Assembly: GCA_947652605.1 (NCBI GenBank) | Contig: CANTFG010000036.1 | Location: forward strand, 62,001 to 126,000 | Direction of reading: 5' to 3' | Origin: Elmis aenea | Lineage: Eukaryota > Arthropoda > Insecta > Coleoptera > Elmidae | DNA: 64,000 bases | In this document: in pieces, positions 40,747 to 56,170 of the stretch | Numbering within the stretch: position 1 is the first letter of the stretch | Layout: each line of letters starts with the position of its first letter | Made by a program: the position numbers and the translations under genes | Notes under the pieces: generated by a model | Databases searched by the model: none | What the model was told of the DNA's origin: nothing | Seen by the model: the letters and a program-made list of their open reading frames with translations, nothing else

Positions 40747-43036
40747 AAGACATTATTAAAAATTAAAACCAGCTCATTGAAAGACATATGCAAAACAATT
40801 GTATTCATGTAAAAAGGCGATGGATAAACTGTTCCTGTCATATACAAATCAATAATTAAAATTGTTTAGAAATAGTCGCTCAAGGAACATATGTATTAAC
40901 TAAAGCACTGTATTTTTAGGAAATTATTAAAAATTAAAACCAGCTCATTGAAAGACATATGCAAAACAATTGTATTCATGTAAAGAGGCGATGGATAAAC
41001 TGTTCCTGTGATATACAAACCAATAATTAAAATTGTTTAGAAATAGTCGCTCAAGGAACATATGTATTAACTAAAGCACGGTATTTTTAGGAAATTATTA
41101 AAAATTAAAACCAGCTTATTGAAAGACATATGCAAAACAATTGTATTCATGTAAAGAGGCGATGGATAAACTGATCCTGTTATATACAAATCAATAATTA
41201 AAATTGTTTAGAAATAGTCGCTCAAGGAACATATGTATTAACTAAAGCACGGTATTTTTAGGAAATTATTAAAAATTAAAACCAGCTCATTGAAAGACAT
41301 ATGCAAAACAATTGTATTCATGTAAAGAGGCGATGGATAAACTGTTTCTGTGATATACAAATCAATAATTAAAATTGTTTAGAAATAGTCGCTCAAGGAA
41401 CATATGTATTAACTAAAGCACGGTATTTTTTGGAAATCATTAAAAATTAAAACCAGCTCATTGAAAGACATATGCAAAACAATTGTATTCATGTAAAGAG
41501 GCGATGGATAAACTGTTCCAGTGATATACAAATCAATAATTGAAATTGTTTTGAAATAGTCGCTTAAGGAACATATGTATTAACTAAAGCACGGTATTTT
41601 TAGGAAATTATTAAAAATTAAAACCAGCTCTTTGAAAGACATATGCAAAACAATTGTATTCATGTAAAGAGGCGATGGATAAACTGTTCCTGTGATATAC
41701 AAATCAATAATTAAAATTGTTCAGAAATAGTCGCTCAAGGAATATATGTATTAACTAAAGCACGGTATTTTTAGGAAATTATTAAAAATTAAAACCAGCT
41801 CATTGAAAGACATTTGCAAAACAATTGTATTCATGTAAAGAAGCGATGGATAAACTGTTCCTGTGATATACAAATCAATAATTAAAATTGTTTAGAAATA
41901 GTCGCTCAAGGAACATATGTATTAACTAAAGCACGGTATTTTTAGGAAATTATTAAAAATTAAAACCAGCTCATTGAAAGACATATGCAAAACAATTGTA
42001 TTCATGTAAAGAGGCGATGGATAAACTGTTTCTGTGATATACAAATCAATAATTGAAATTGTTTCGAAATAGTCGCTTAAGGAACATATGTATTAACTAA
42101 AGCACGGTATTTTTAGGAAATTATTAAAAATTAAAACCAGCTCATTGAAAGACATATGCAAAACAATTGTATTCATGTAAAGAGGCGATGGATAAACTGT
42201 TCCTGTGATATACAAATCAATAATTAAAATTGTTTCGAAATAGTCGCTCAAGGAACATATGTATTAACTAAAGCACGGTATTTTTAGGAAATTATTAAAA
42301 ATTAAAACCAGCTCTTTGAAAGACATATGCAAAACAATTGTATACATGTAAAGAGGCGATAGATAAACTGTTCCTGTAATATACAAATCAATAATTAAAA
42401 TTGTTTCGAAATAGTCGCTCAAGGAACATATGTATTAACTAAAGCACGGTATTTTTAGAAAATTATTAAAAATTAAAACCAGCTCATTGAAAAACATATG
42501 CAAAACAATTGTATTCATGTAAAGAGGCGATGGATAAACTGTTCCTGTGATATACAAATCTATAATTAAAATTGTTTCGAAATAGTCGCTTAAGGAACAT
42601 ATGTATTAACTAAAGCACGGTATTTTTAGGAAATTATTAAAAATTAAAACCAGCTCATTGAAAGACATATGCAAAACAATTGTATTCATGTAAAGAGGCG
42701 ATGGATAAACTGTTCCTGTGATATACAAATCAATAATTAAAATTGTTTAGAAATAGTCGCTCAAGAAACATATGTATTAACTAAAGCACGGTATTTTTAA
42801 GAAATTATTAAAAATTAAAACCAGCTCATTGAAAGACATATGCAAAACAATTGTATTCATGTAAAGAGGCGATGGATAAACTGTTCCTGTGATATACAAA
42901 TCAATAATTAAAATTGTTTAGAAATAGTCGCTCAAGGAACATATGTATTAACTAAAGCACGGTATTTTTAGGAAATTATAAAAAATTAAAACCAGCTCAT
43001 TGAAAGACATATGCAAAACAATTGTATTCATGTAAA
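40747..43036 (+). repeat. Block D (copy 4)
   Basis: This is a complete D series from aagacatt at 40747 to the aagaaatt monomer near 42800, then block B. The monomer that reads tatgaact in other D copies reads the usual tattaact here (about 41407) while keeping ttttttggaaatcatt. This restores the minus-strand stop that is absent in the other copies. The first aagacatt is exactly 46 monomers (7866 bp) before the one at 48613. Confidence 0.8.
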
Positions 43037-45662
43037 GATGCGAAGGATAAACTTGTCCTGTGATATACAAATCAATAATTAAAATTGTTTAAAAATAGTC
43101 GCTCAAGGAACATATGTATTAACTAAAGCACGGTATTTTTAGGAAATCATTAAAAATTAAAACCAGCTCATTGAAAGACATATGCAAAACAATTGTATTC
43201 ATGTAAAGAGGCGATGGATAAACTGTTTCTGTGATATACAAATCAATAATTAAAATTGTTTCGAAATAGTCGCTCAAGGAACATATGTATTAACTAATGC
43301 ACGGTATTTTTAGGAAATTATTAAAAATTAAAACCAGCTCATTGAAAGATATATGCAAAACAATTGTATTCATGTAAAGAGGCGATGGATAAACTGTTCC
43401 TGTGATATACCAATCAATAATTAAAATTGTTTAGAAATAGTCGCTCAAGGAACATATGTATTAACTAAAGCACGGTATTTTTAGGAAATTATTAAAAATT
43501 AAAACCAGCTCATTGAAAGACATATGCAAAACAATTGTATTCATATAAAGAGGCGATGGATAAACTGTTCCTGTGATATACAAATCAATAATTAAAATTG
43601 TTTCAAAATAGTCGCTCAAGGAACATATGTATTAACTAAAGCACGGTATTTTTAGGAAATTATTAAAAATTAAAACCAGCTCATTGAAAGACATATGCAA
43701 AACAATTGTATTCATGTAAAGATGCGAAGGATAAACTTGTCCTGTGATATACAAATCAATAATTAAAATTGTTTCGAAATAGTCGCTCAAGGAACATATG
43801 TATTAACTAAAGCACGGTATTTTTAGGAAATTATTAAAAATTAAAACCAGCTCATTGAAAGACATATGCAATACAATTGTATTCATGTAAAGAGACGATG
43901 GATAAACTGTTTCTGTGATATACAAATCAATAATTAAAATTGTTTCGAAATAGTCGCTCAAGGAACATATGTATTAACTAAAGCACGGTATTTTTAGGAA
44001 ATTATTAAAAATTAAAACCAGCTCATTGAAAGACATATGCAAAACAATTGTATTCATGTAAAGAGGCGATGGATAAACTGTTCCTGTGATATACAAATCA
44101 ATAATTAAAATTGTTTCGAAATAGTCGCTCAAGGAACATATGTATTAACTAAAGCACGGTATTTTTAGGAAATTATTAAAAATTAAAACCAGCTCTTTGA
44201 AAGACATATGCAAAACAATTGTATTCATGTAAAGAGGCGATGGATAAACTGTTCCTGTGATATACAAATCAATAATTAAAATTGTTTAGAAATAGTCGCT
44301 CAAGGAACATATGTATTAACTAAAGCACGGTATTTTTAGGAAATTATTAAAAATTAAAACCAGCTCATTGAAAGACATATGCAAAACAATTGTATGTATG
44401 TAAAGAGGCGATGGATAAACTGTACCTGTGATATACAAATCAATAATTAAAATTGTTTAGAAATAGTCGCTCAAGGAACATATGTATTAACTAAAGCAGC
44501 GTATTTTTAGGAAATTATTAAAAATTAAAACCAGCTCATTGAAAGACATATGCAAAACAATTGTATTCATGTAAACAGGCGATGGATAAACTGTTCCTGT
44601 GATATACAAATCAATAATTAAAATTGTTTCGAAATAGTCGCTCAAGGAACATATGTATTAACTAAAGCACGGTATTTTTAGGAAATTATTAATAATTAAA
44701 ACCAGCTCATTGAAAGACATATGCAAAACAATTGTATTCATGTAAAGAGGCGATGGATAAACTGTTCCTGTGATATACAAATCAATAATTAAAATTGTTT
44801 AGAAATAGTCGCTCAAGGAACATATGTATTAACTAAAGCACGGTATTTTTGGGAAATCATTAAAAATTAAAACCAGCTCATTGAAAGACATATGCAAAAC
44901 AATTGTATTCATGTAAAGAGGCGATGGATAAACTGTTTCTGTGATATACAAATCAATAATTAAAATTGTTTCGAAATAGTCGCTCAAGGAACATATGTAT
45001 TAACTAAAGCACGGTATTTTTATAAAATTATTAAAAATTAAAACCAGCTCATTGAAAGACATATGCAAAACAATTGTATTCATGTAAAGAGGCGATGGAT
45101 AAACTGTTTCTGTGATATAAAAATCAATAATTAAAATTGTTTCGAAATAGTCGCTCAAGGAACATATGTATTAACTAAAGCACGGTATTTTTAGGAAATT
45201 ATTAAAAATTAAAACCAGCTCATTGAAAGACATATGCAAAACAATTGTATTCATGTAAAGAGGCGATGGATAAACTGTTTCTGTGATATAAAAATCAAGA
45301 ATTAAAATTGTTTCGAAATAGTCGCTCAAGGAACATATGTATTAACTAAAGCACGGTATTTTTAGGAAATTATTAAAAATTAAAACCAGCTCATTGAAAG
45401 ACATATGCAAAACAATTGTATTCATGTAAAGAGGCGATGGATAAACTGTTTCTGTGATATAAAAATCAATAATTAAAATTGTTTCGAAATAGTCGCTCAA
45501 GGAACATATGTATTAACTAAAGCACGGTATTTTTAGGAAATTATTAAAAATAAAACCAGCTCATTGAAAGACATATGCAAAACAATTGTATTCATGTAAA
45601 GAGGCGATAGATAAACTGTTCCTGTGACATACCAATCAATAATTAAAATTGTTTAGAAATAG
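43037..45662 (+). repeat. Block B, long form (complete)
   Basis: About 15 monomers run from atgcgaagg/cttgtcc at 43037 to gacatacc/cgcccaag at 45663. The order is aaatcatt, gatatatgc, atacc, catataaag, tttcaaaatag, second atgcgaagg, gcaatac with gagacg, ctctttg, aaacagg, gggaaatcatt, tataaaatt, ataaaaatc, aagaatt, ataaaaatc. Private changes cluster near 44390-44500 (tgtatgtatg, ctgtacctg, gcagcgta). The cgcccaag monomer carries the same extra A (cataatg) as the copy at 18488. Starts of this and the next long B are 52 monomers apart (43037 and 51929). Confidence 0.8.
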
Positions 45663-48612
45663 TCGCCCAAGGAACATAATGTATTAACTAAAGCACGGTA
45701 TTTTTAGGAAATTATTAAAAATTAAAACCAGCTCATTGAAAGACATATGCAAAACAATTGTATTCATGTAAAGAGGCGATGGATAAACTGTTCCTGTGAT
45801 ATACAAATCAATAATTAAAATTGTTCAGAAATAGTCGCTCAAGGAACATATGTATTAACTAAAGCACGGTATTTTTAGGAGATTATTAAAAATTAAAACC
45901 AGCTCATTGAAAGACATATGCAAAACAATTGTATTCATGTAAAGAGGCGATGGATAAACTGTTCCTGTGATATACAAATCAATAATTAAAATTGTTTCGA
46001 AATAGTCGCTCAAGGAACATATGTATTAACTAAAGCACGGTATTTTTAGGAAATTATTAAAAATTAAAACCAGCTCATTGAAAGACATATGCAAAACAAT
46101 TGTATTCATGTAAAGAGGCGATGGATAAACTGTTCCTGTGATATACAAATCAATAATTAAAATTGTTCAGAAATAGTCGCTCAAGGAACATATGTATTAA
46201 CTAAAGCACGGTATTTTTAGGAAATCATTAAAAATTAAAACCAGCTCATTGAAAGACATATGCAAAACAATTGTATTCATGTAAAGAGGCGATGGATAAA
46301 CTGTTCCTGTGATATACAAATCAATAATTAAAATTGTTCAGAAATAATCGCTCAAGGAACATATGTATTAACTAAAGCACGGTATTTTTAGGAAATTATT
46401 AAAAATTAAAACCAGCTCATTGAAAGACATATGCAAAACAATTGTATTCATGTAAAGAGGCGATGGATAAACTGTTCCTGTGATATACAAATCAATAATT
46501 AAAATTGTTTCGAAATAGTCGCTCAAGGAACATATGTATTAACTTAAGCATGGTATTTTTAGGAAATTATTAAAAATTAAAACCAGCTCATTGAAAGACA
46601 TATGCAAAACAATTGTATTCATGTAAAGAGGCGATGGATAAACTGTTCCTGTGATATACAAATCAATAATTAAAATTGTTTCGAAATAGTCGCTCAAGGA
46701 ACATATGTATTAACTAAAGCACGGTATTTTTAGGAAATCATTAAAAATTAAAACCAGCTCATTGAAAGACATATGCAAAACAATTGTATTCATGTTAACA
46801 GGCGATGGATAAACTGTTCCTGTGATATACAAATCAATAATTAAAATTGTTACGAAATAGTCGCTCAAGGAACATATGTATTAACTAAAGCACGGTATTT
46901 TTAGGAAATTATTAAAAATTAAAACCAGCTCTTTGAAAGACATATGCAAAACAATTGTATTCATGTAAAAAGGCGATGGATAAACTGTTTCTTTGATATA
47001 CAAATCAATAATTAAAATTGTTCAGAAATAGTCGCTCAAGGAACATATGTATTAACTAAAGCACGGTATTTTTAGGAAATTATTAAAAATTAAAACCAGC
47101 TCATTGAAAGACATATGCAAAACAATTGTATTCATGTAAAAAAGCGATGGATAAACTGTTCCAGTGATATACAAATCAATAATTAAAATTGTTTCGAAAT
47201 AGTCGCTCAAGGAACATATGTATTAACTAAAGCACGGTATTTTTAGGAAATTATTAAAAATTAAAACCAGCTCATTAAAAGACATATGCAAAACAATTGT
47301 ATTCATGTAAAGAGGCGATGGATAAACTGTTCCTGTGATATACAAATCAATAATTAAAATTGTTTCGAAATAGTCGCTCAAGGAACATATGTATTAACTA
47401 AAGCACGGTATTTTTAGGAAACTATTAAAAATTAAAACCAGCTCATTGAAAGACATATGCAAAACAATTGTATTCATGTAAAGAGGCGATAGATAAACTG
47501 TTCCTGTAATATACAAATCAATAATTAAAATTGTTTCGAAATAGTCGCTTAAGGAACATATGTATTAACTAAAGCACGGTATTTTTAGGAAATTATTAAA
47601 AATTAAAACCAGCTCATTGAAAGACATATGCAAAACTATTGTATTCATGTAAAGAGGCGATGGATAAACTGTTCCTGTGATATACAAATCAATAATTGAA
47701 TTTGTTTCGAAATAGTCGCTCAAGGAACATATGTATTAACTGAAGCACGGTATTTTTAGGAAATTATTAAAAATTAAAACCAGCTCATTGAAAGACATAT
47801 GCAAAACAATTGTATTCATGTAAAGAGGCGATGGATAAACTGTTTCTGTGATATACAAATCAATAATTAAAATTGTTTCGAAATAGTCGCTCAAGGAACA
47901 TATGTATTAACTAAAGCACGGTATTTTTAGGAAATTATTAAAAATTAAAACCAGCTCATTGAAAGACATATGCAAAACAATTGTATTCATGTAAAGAGGC
48001 GATGGATAAACTGTTCCTGTGATATACAAATCAATAATTAAAATTGTTTAGAAATAGTCGCTCAAGGAACATATGTATTAACTAAAGCACGGTATTTTTA
48101 GGAAATTATTAAAAATTAAAACCAGCTCATTGAAAGACATATGCAAAACAATTGTATTCATGTAAAGAGGCGATGGATAAACTGTTCCTGTGATATACAA
48201 ATCAATAATTAAAATTGTTTCGAAATAGTCGCTCAAGGAACATATGTATTAACTAAAGCACGGTATTTTTAGGAAATTATTAAAAATTAAAACCAGCTCA
48301 TTGAAAGACATATGCAAAACAATTGTATTCATGTAAAGAGGCGATGGATAAACTGTTCCTGTGATATACAAATCAATAATTAAAATTGTTTAGAAATAGT
48401 CGCTCAAGGAACATATGTATTAACTAAAGCACGGTATTTTTAGGAAATTATTAAAAATTAAAACCAGCTCATTGAAAGACATATGCAAAACAATTGTATT
48501 CATGTAAAGAGGCGATGGATAAACTGTTCCTGTGATATACAAATCAATAATTAAAATTGTTTAGAAATAGTCGCTCAAGGAACATATGTATTAACTAAAG
48601 CACGGTATTTTT
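45663..48612 (+). repeat. Block C (copy with gttaacagg)
   Basis: The full C order is present with local variants: ggagatt near 45879, aacttaagcatgg near 46542, gttaacagg in place of gttaagagg near 46794, tttctttg instead of ttcctttg, and aaactatt near 47635. The run ends in near-consensus monomers without any T7 type. The next cgcccaag lies 57 monomers further on, at 55411. Confidence 0.75.
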
Positions 48613-51179
48613 AAGACATTATTAAAAATTAAAACCAGCTCATTGAAAGACATATGCAAAACAATTGTATTCATGTAAAAAGGCGATGGATAAACTGTTC
48701 CTGTCATATACAAATCAATAATTAAAATTGTTTAGAAATAGTCGCTTAAGGAACATATGTATTAACTAAAGCACTGTATTTTTAGGAAATTATTAAAAAT
48801 TAAAACCAGCTCATTGAAAGACATATGCAAAACAATTGTATTCATGTAAAGAGGCGATGGATAAACTGTTCCTGTGATATACAAATCAATAATTAAAATT
48901 GTTTAGAAATAGTCGCTCAAGGAACATATGTATTAACTAAAGCACGGTATTTTTAGGAAATTATTAAAAATTAAAACCAGCTTATTGAAAGACATATGCA
49001 AAACAATTGTATTCATGTAAAGAGGCGATGGATAAACTGTTCCTGTGATATACAAATCAATAATTAAAATTGTTTCGAAATAGTCGCTCAAGGAACATAT
49101 GTATTAACTAAAGCACGGTATTGTTAGGAAATTATTAAAAATTAAAACCAGCTCATTGAAAGACATATGCAAAACAATTGTATTCATGTAAAGAGGCGAT
49201 GGATAAACTAATCCTGTTATATACAAATCAATAATTAAAATTGTTTAGAAATAGTCGCTCAAGGAACATATGTATTAACTAAAGCACGGTATTTTTAGGA
49301 AATTATTAAAAATTAAAACCAGCTCATTGAAAGACATATGCAAAACAATTGTATTCATGTAAAGAGGCGATGGATAAACTGTTTCTGTGATATACAAATC
49401 AATAATTAAAATTGTTTCGAAATAGTCGCTCAAGGAACATATGTATGAACTAAAGCACGGTATTTTTTGGAAATCATTAAAAATTAAAACCAGCTCATTG
49501 AAAGACATATGCAAAACAATTGTATTCATGTAAAGAGGCGATGGATAAACTGATCCTGTTATATACAAATCAATAATTAAAATTGTTTAGAAATAGTCGC
49601 TCAAGGAACATATGTATTAACTAAAGCACGGTATTTTTAGGAAATTATTAAAAATTAAAACCAGCTCTTTGAAAGACATATGCAAAACAATTGTATTCAT
49701 GTAAAGAGGCGATGGATAAACTGTTCCTGTGATATACAAATCAATAATTAAAATTGTTCAGAAATAGTCGCTCAAGGAATATATGTATTAACTAAAGCAC
49801 GGTATTTTTAGGAAATTATTAAAAATTAAAACCAGCTCATTGAAAGACAAATGCAAAACAATTGTATTCATGTAAAGAAGCGATGGATAAACTGTTCCTG
49901 TGATATACAAATCAATAATTAAAATTGTTTAGAAATAGTCGCTCAAGGAACATATGTATTAACTAAAGCACGGTATTTTTAGGAAATTATTAAAAATTAA
50001 AACCAGCTCATTGAAAGACATATGCAAAACAATTGTATTCATGTAAAGAGGCGATGGATAAACTGTTTCTGTGATATACAAATCAATAATTGAATTTGTT
50101 TCGAAATAGTCGCTTAAGGAACATATGTATTAACTAAAGCACGGTATTTTTAGGAAATTATTAAAAATTAAAACCAGCTCATTGAAAGACATATGCAAAA
50201 CAATTGTATTCATGTAAAGAGGCGATGGATAAACTGTTCCTGTGATATACAAATCAATAATTAAAATTGTTTCGAAATAGTCGCTCAAGGAACATATGTT
50301 TTAACTAAAGCACGGTATTTTTAGGAAATTATTAAAAATTAAAACCAGCTCATTGAAAAACATATGCAAAACAATTGTATTCATGTAAAGAGGCGATGGA
50401 TAAACTGTTCCTGTGATATACAAATCAATAATTAAAATTATTTCGAAATAGTCGCTCAAGGAACATATGTATTAACTAAAGCACGGTATTTTTAGGAAAT
50501 TATTAAAAATTAAAACCAGCTCATTGAAAGACATATGCAAAACAATTGTATTCATGTAAAGAGGCGATGGATAAACTGTTCCTGTGATATACAAATCAAT
50601 AATTAAAATTGTTTCGAAATAGTCGCTCAAGGAACATATGTATTAACTAAAGCACGGTATTTTTAGGAAATTATTAAAAATTAAAACCAGCTCTTTGAAA
50701 GACATATGCAAAACAATTGTATACATGTAAAGAGGCGATAGATAAACTGTTCCTGTAATATACAAATCAATAATTAAAATTGTTTCGAAATAGTCGCTCA
50801 AGGAACATATGTATTAACTAAAGCTCGGTATTTTTAGAAAATTATTAAAAATTAAAACCAGCTCATTGAAAGACATATGCAAAACAATTGTATTCATGTA
50901 AAGAGGCGATGCATAAACTGTTCCTGTGATATACAAATCTATAATTAAAATTGTTTCGAAATAGTCGCTTAAGGAACATATGTATTAACTAAAGCACGGT
51001 ATTTTTAGGAAATTATTAAAAATTAAAACCAGCTCATTGAAAGACATATGCAAAACAATTGTATTCATGTAAAGAGGCGATGGATAAACTGTTCCTGTGA
51101 TATACAAATCAATAATTAAAATTGTTTAGAAATAGTCGCTCAAGAAACATATGTATTAACTAAAGCACGGTATTTTTAA
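48613..51179 (+). repeat. Block D (copy 5)
   Basis: This is a full D series from aagacatt at 48613, with gcactgta, gatcctgtta, tatgaact with ttttttggaaatcatt, agaagcgatgg, gtatacatg, tctataatt and aagaaatt. The monomer after the tatgaact one reads gatcctgtta again (about 49552) instead of ccagtg with ttgaaattg, suggesting local exchange between neighbours. It is offset from copy 3 by exactly 87 monomers at the tatgaact position. Confidence 0.75.
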
Positions 51180-54118
51180 GAAATTATTAAAAATTAAAAC
51201 CAGCTCATTGAAAGACATATGCAAAACAATTGTATTCATGTAAAAAGGCGATGGATAAACTGTTCCTTTGATATACAAATCAATAATTAAAATTGTTCAG
51301 AAATAGTCGCTCAAGGAACATATGTATTAACTAAAGCACGGTATTTTTAAGAAATTAATAAAAATTAAAACCAGCTCATTGAAAGACATATGCAAAACAA
51401 TTGTATTCATGTAAAAAGGCGATGGATAAACTGTTCCTGTGATATACAAATCAATAATTAAAATTGTTTCGAAATAGTCGCTCAAGGAACATATGTATTA
51501 ACTAAAGCACGGTATTTTTAGGAAATTATTAAAAATTAAAACCAGCTCATTGAAAGACATATGCAAAACAATTGTATTCATATAAAGAGGCGATGGATAA
51601 ACTGTTCCTGTGATATACAAATCAATAATTAAAATTGTTACGAAATAGTCGCTCAAGGAACATATGTATTAACTAAAGCACGGTATTTTTAGGAAATTAT
51701 TAAAAATTAAAACCAGCTCTTTGAAAGACATATGCAAAACAATTGTATTCATGTAAAAAGGCGATGGATAAACTGTTCCTTTGATATACAAATCAATAAT
51801 TAAAATTGTTCAGAAATAGTCGCTCAAGGAACATATGTATTAACTAAAGCACGGTATTTTTAGAAAATTATTAAAAATTAAAACCAGCTCATTGAAAGAC
51901 ATATGCAAAACAATTGTATTCATGTAAAGATGCGAAGGATAAACTTGTCCTGTGATATACAAATCAATAATTAAAATTGTTTAAAAATAGTCGCTCAAGG
52001 AACATATGTATTAACTAAAGCACGGTATTTTTAGGAAATCATTAAAAATTAAAACCAGCTCATTGAAAGACATATGCAAAACAATTGTATTCATGTAAAG
52101 AGGCGATGGATAAACTGTTTCTGTGATATACAAATCAATAATTAAAATTGTTTCGAAATAGTCGCTCAAGGAACATATGTATTAACTAAAGCACGGTATT
52201 TTTAGGAAATTATTAAAAATTAAAACCAGCTCATTGAAAGATATATGCAAAACAATTGTATTCATGTAAAGAGGCGATGGATAAACTGTTCCTGTGATAT
52301 ACCAATCAATAATTAAAATTGTTTAGAAATAGTCGCTCAAGGAACATATGTATTAACTAAAGCACGGTATTTTTAGGAAATTATTAAAAATTAAAACCAG
52401 CTCATTGAAAGACATATGCAAAACAATTGTATTCATATAAAGAGGCGATGGATAAACTGTTCCTGTGATATACAAATCAATAATTAAAATTGTTTCAAAA
52501 TAGTCGCTCAAGGAACATATGTATTAACTAAAGCACGGTATTTTTAGGAAATTATTAAAAATTAAAACCAGCTCATTGAAAGACATATGCAAAACAATTG
52601 TATTCATGTAAAGATGCGAAGGATAAACTTGTCCTGTGATATACAAATCAATAATTAAAATTGTTTCGAAATAGTCGCTCAAGGAACATATGTATTAACT
52701 AAAGCACGGTATTTTTAGGAAATTATTAAAAATTAAAACCAGCTCATTGAAAGACATATGCAATACAATTGTATTCATGTAAAGAGACGATGGATAAACT
52801 GTTTCTGTGATATACAAATCAATAATTAAAATTGTTTCGAAATAGTCGCTCAAGGAACATATGTATTAACTAAAGCACGGTATTTTTAGGAAATTATTAA
52901 AAATTAAAACCAGCTCATTGAAAGATATATGCAAAACAATTGTATTCATGTAAAGAGGCGATGGATAAACTGTTCCTGTGATATACAAATCAATAATTAA
53001 AATTGTTTCGAAATAGTCGCTCAAGGAACATATGTATTAACTAAAGCACGGTATTTTTAGGAAATTATTAAAAATTAAAACCAGTTTTTTGAAAGACATA
53101 TGCAAAACAATTGTATTCATGTAAAGAGGCGATGGATAAACTGTTCCTGTGATATACAAATCAATAATTAAAATTGTTTAGAAATAGTCGCTCAAGGAAC
53201 ATATGTATTAACTAAAGCACGGTATTTTTAGGAAATTATTAAAAATTAAAACCAGCTCATTGAAAGACATATGCAAAACAATTGTATTTATGTAAAGAGG
53301 CGATGGATAAACTGTTCCTGTGATATACAAATCAATAATTAAAATTGTTTAGAAATAGTCGCTCAAGGAACATATGTATTAACTAAAGCACGGTATTTTT
53401 AGGAAATTATTAAAAATTAAAACCAGCTCATTGAAAGATATATGCAAAACAATTGTATTCATGTAAACAGGCGATGGATAAACTGTTCCTGTGATATACA
53501 AATCAATAATTAAAATTGTTTCGAAATAGTCGCTCAAGGAACATATGTATTAACTAAAGCACGGTATTTTTAGGAAATTATTAAAAATTAAAACCAGCTT
53601 ATTGAAAGACATATGCAAAACAATTGTATTCATGTAAAGAGGCGATGGATAAACTGTTCCTGTGATATACAAATCAATAATTAAAATTGTTTAGAAATAG
53701 TTGCTTAAGGAACATATGTATTAACTAAAGCACGGTATTTTTGGGAAATCATTAAAAATTAAAACCAGCTCATTGAAAGACATATGCAAAACAATTGTAT
53801 TCATGTAAAGAGGCGATGGATAAACTGTTTCTGTGATATACAAATCAATAATTAAAATTGTTTCGAAATAGTCGCTCAAGGAACATATGTATTAACTAAA
53901 GCACGGTATTTTTATAAAATTATTAAAAATTAAAACCAGCTCATTGAAAGACATATGCAAAACAATTGTATTCATGTAAAGAGGCGATGGATAAACTGTT
54001 TCTGTGATATAAAAATCAATAATTAAAATTGTTTCGAAATAGTCGCTCAAGGAACATATGTATTAACTAAAGCACGGTATTTTTAGGAAATTATTAAAAA
54101 TTAAAACCAGCTCATTGA
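51180..54118 (+). repeat. Segment duplicated at the array edge (copy 1), mostly block B
   Basis: This matches 60752-63690 at a constant offset of 9572 bp (56 monomers minus 4 bp). Anchors are aagaaattaata at 51349/60921, atgcgaagg at 51929/61501, the rare ccagttttttg at about 53083/62655, ttgcttaag at 53701/63273 and tataaaatt at 53913/63485. The block contains a cctttg monomer, catataaag, ttacg and then a long B series. Confidence 0.85.
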
Positions 54119-56170
54119 AAGACATATGCAAAACAATTGTATTCATGTAAAGAGGCGATGGATAAACTGTTTCTGTGATATAAAAATCAAGAATTAAAAT
54201 TGTTTCGAAATAGTCGCTCAAGGAACATATGTATTAACTAAAGCACGGTATTTTTAGGAAATTATTAAAAATTAAAACCAGCTCATTGAAAGACATATGC
54301 AAAACAATTGTATTCATGTAAAGAGGCGATGGATAAACTGTTTCAGTGATATAAAAATCAATAATTAAAATTGTTTCGAAATAGTCGCTCAAGGAACATA
54401 TGTATTAACTAAAGCACGGTATTTTTAGGAAATTATTAAAAATTAAAACCAGCTCATTGAAAGACATATGCAAAACAATTGTATTCATGTAAAGAGGCGA
54501 TGGATAAACTGTTCCTGTGATATACAAATCAATAATTGAAATTGTTTCGAAATAGTCGCTCAAGGAACATATGTATTAACTAAAGCACGGTATTTTTAGG
54601 AAATTATTAAAAATTAAAACCAGCTCATTGAAAGACATATGCAAAACAATTGTATTCATGTAAAGAGGCGATGGATAAACTGTTCCTGTGATATACAAAT
54701 CAATAATTAAAATTGTTCAGAAATAGTCGCTCAAGGAACATATGTATTAACTAAAGCACGGTATTTTTGGGAAATCATTAAAAATTAAAACCAGCTCATT
54801 GAAAGACATATGCAAAACAATTGTATTCATGTAAAGAGGCGATGGATAAACTGTTCCTGTGATATACAAATCAATAATTAAAATTGTTCAGAAATAATCG
54901 CTCAAGGAACATATGTATTAACTAAAGCACGGTATTTTTAGGAAATTATTAAAAATTAAAACCAGCTCATTGAAAGACATATGCAAAACAATTGTATTCA
55001 TGTAAAGAGGCGATGGATAAACTGTTCCTGTGATATACAAATCAATAATTGAAATTGTTTCGAAATAGTCGCTCAAGGAACATATGTATTAACTAAAGCA
55101 TGGTATTTTTAGGAAATTATTAAAAATTAAAACCAGCTCATTGAAAGACATATGCAAAACAATTGTATTCATGTAAAGAGGCGATGGATAAACTGTTCCT
55201 GTGATATACAAATCAATAATTAAAATTGTTTCAAAATAGTCGCTCAAGGAACATATGTATTAACTAAAGCACGGTATTTTTAGGAAATTATTAAAAATTA
55301 AAACCAGCTCATTGAAAGACATATGCAAAACAATTGTATTCATGTAAAGAGGCGATGGATAAACTGTTCCTGTGACATACCAATCAATAATTAAAATTGT
55401 TTAGAAATAGTCGCCCAAGGAACATATGTATTAACTAAAGCACGGTATTTTTAGGAAATTATTAAAAATTAAAACCAGCTCATTGAAAGACATATGCAAA
55501 ACAATTGTATTCATGTAAAGAGGCGATGGATAAACTGTTCCTGTGATATACAAATCAATAATTAAAATTGTTCAGAAATAGTCGCTCAAGGAACATATGT
55601 ATTAACTAAAGCACGGTATTTTTAGGAAATTATTAAAAATTAAAACCAGCTCATTGAAAGACATATGCAAAACAATTGTATTCATGTAAAGAGGCGATGG
55701 ATAAACTGTTCCTGTGATATACAAATCAATAATTGAAATTGTTTCGAAATAGTCGCTCAAGGAACATATGTATTAACTAAAGCACGGTATTTTTAGGAAA
55801 TTATTGAAAATTAAAACCAGCTCATTGAAAGACATATGCAAAACAATTGTATTCATGTAAAGAGGCGATGGATAAACTGTTCCTGTGATATACAAATCAA
55901 TAATTAAAATTGTTCAGAAATAGTCGCTCAAGGAACATATGTATTAACTAAAGCACGGTATTTTTAGGAAATCATTAAAAATTAAAACCAGCTCATTGAA
56001 AGACATATGCAAAACAATTGTATTCATGTAAAGAGGCGATGGATAAACTGTTCCTGTGATATACAAATCAATAATTAAAATTGTTCAGAAATAATCGCTC
56101 AAGGAACATATGTATTAACTAAAGCACGGTATTTTTAGGAAATTATTAAAAATTAAAACCAGCTCATTGA
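54119..56170 (+). repeat. End of B, extra C fragment, start of C
   Basis: The B series ends with aagaatt and ataaaaatc. A five-monomer C-type piece (ttgaaattg, ttcag, gggaaatcatt, aataatcg, gcatgg) then lies before the gacatacc/cgcccaag monomer at 55411. This piece explains why B copies are 52 monomers apart while the C starts are 57 apart. The C series proper (ttcag, ttgaaattg, ttcag, aaatcatt, aataatcg) then begins. Confidence 0.7.
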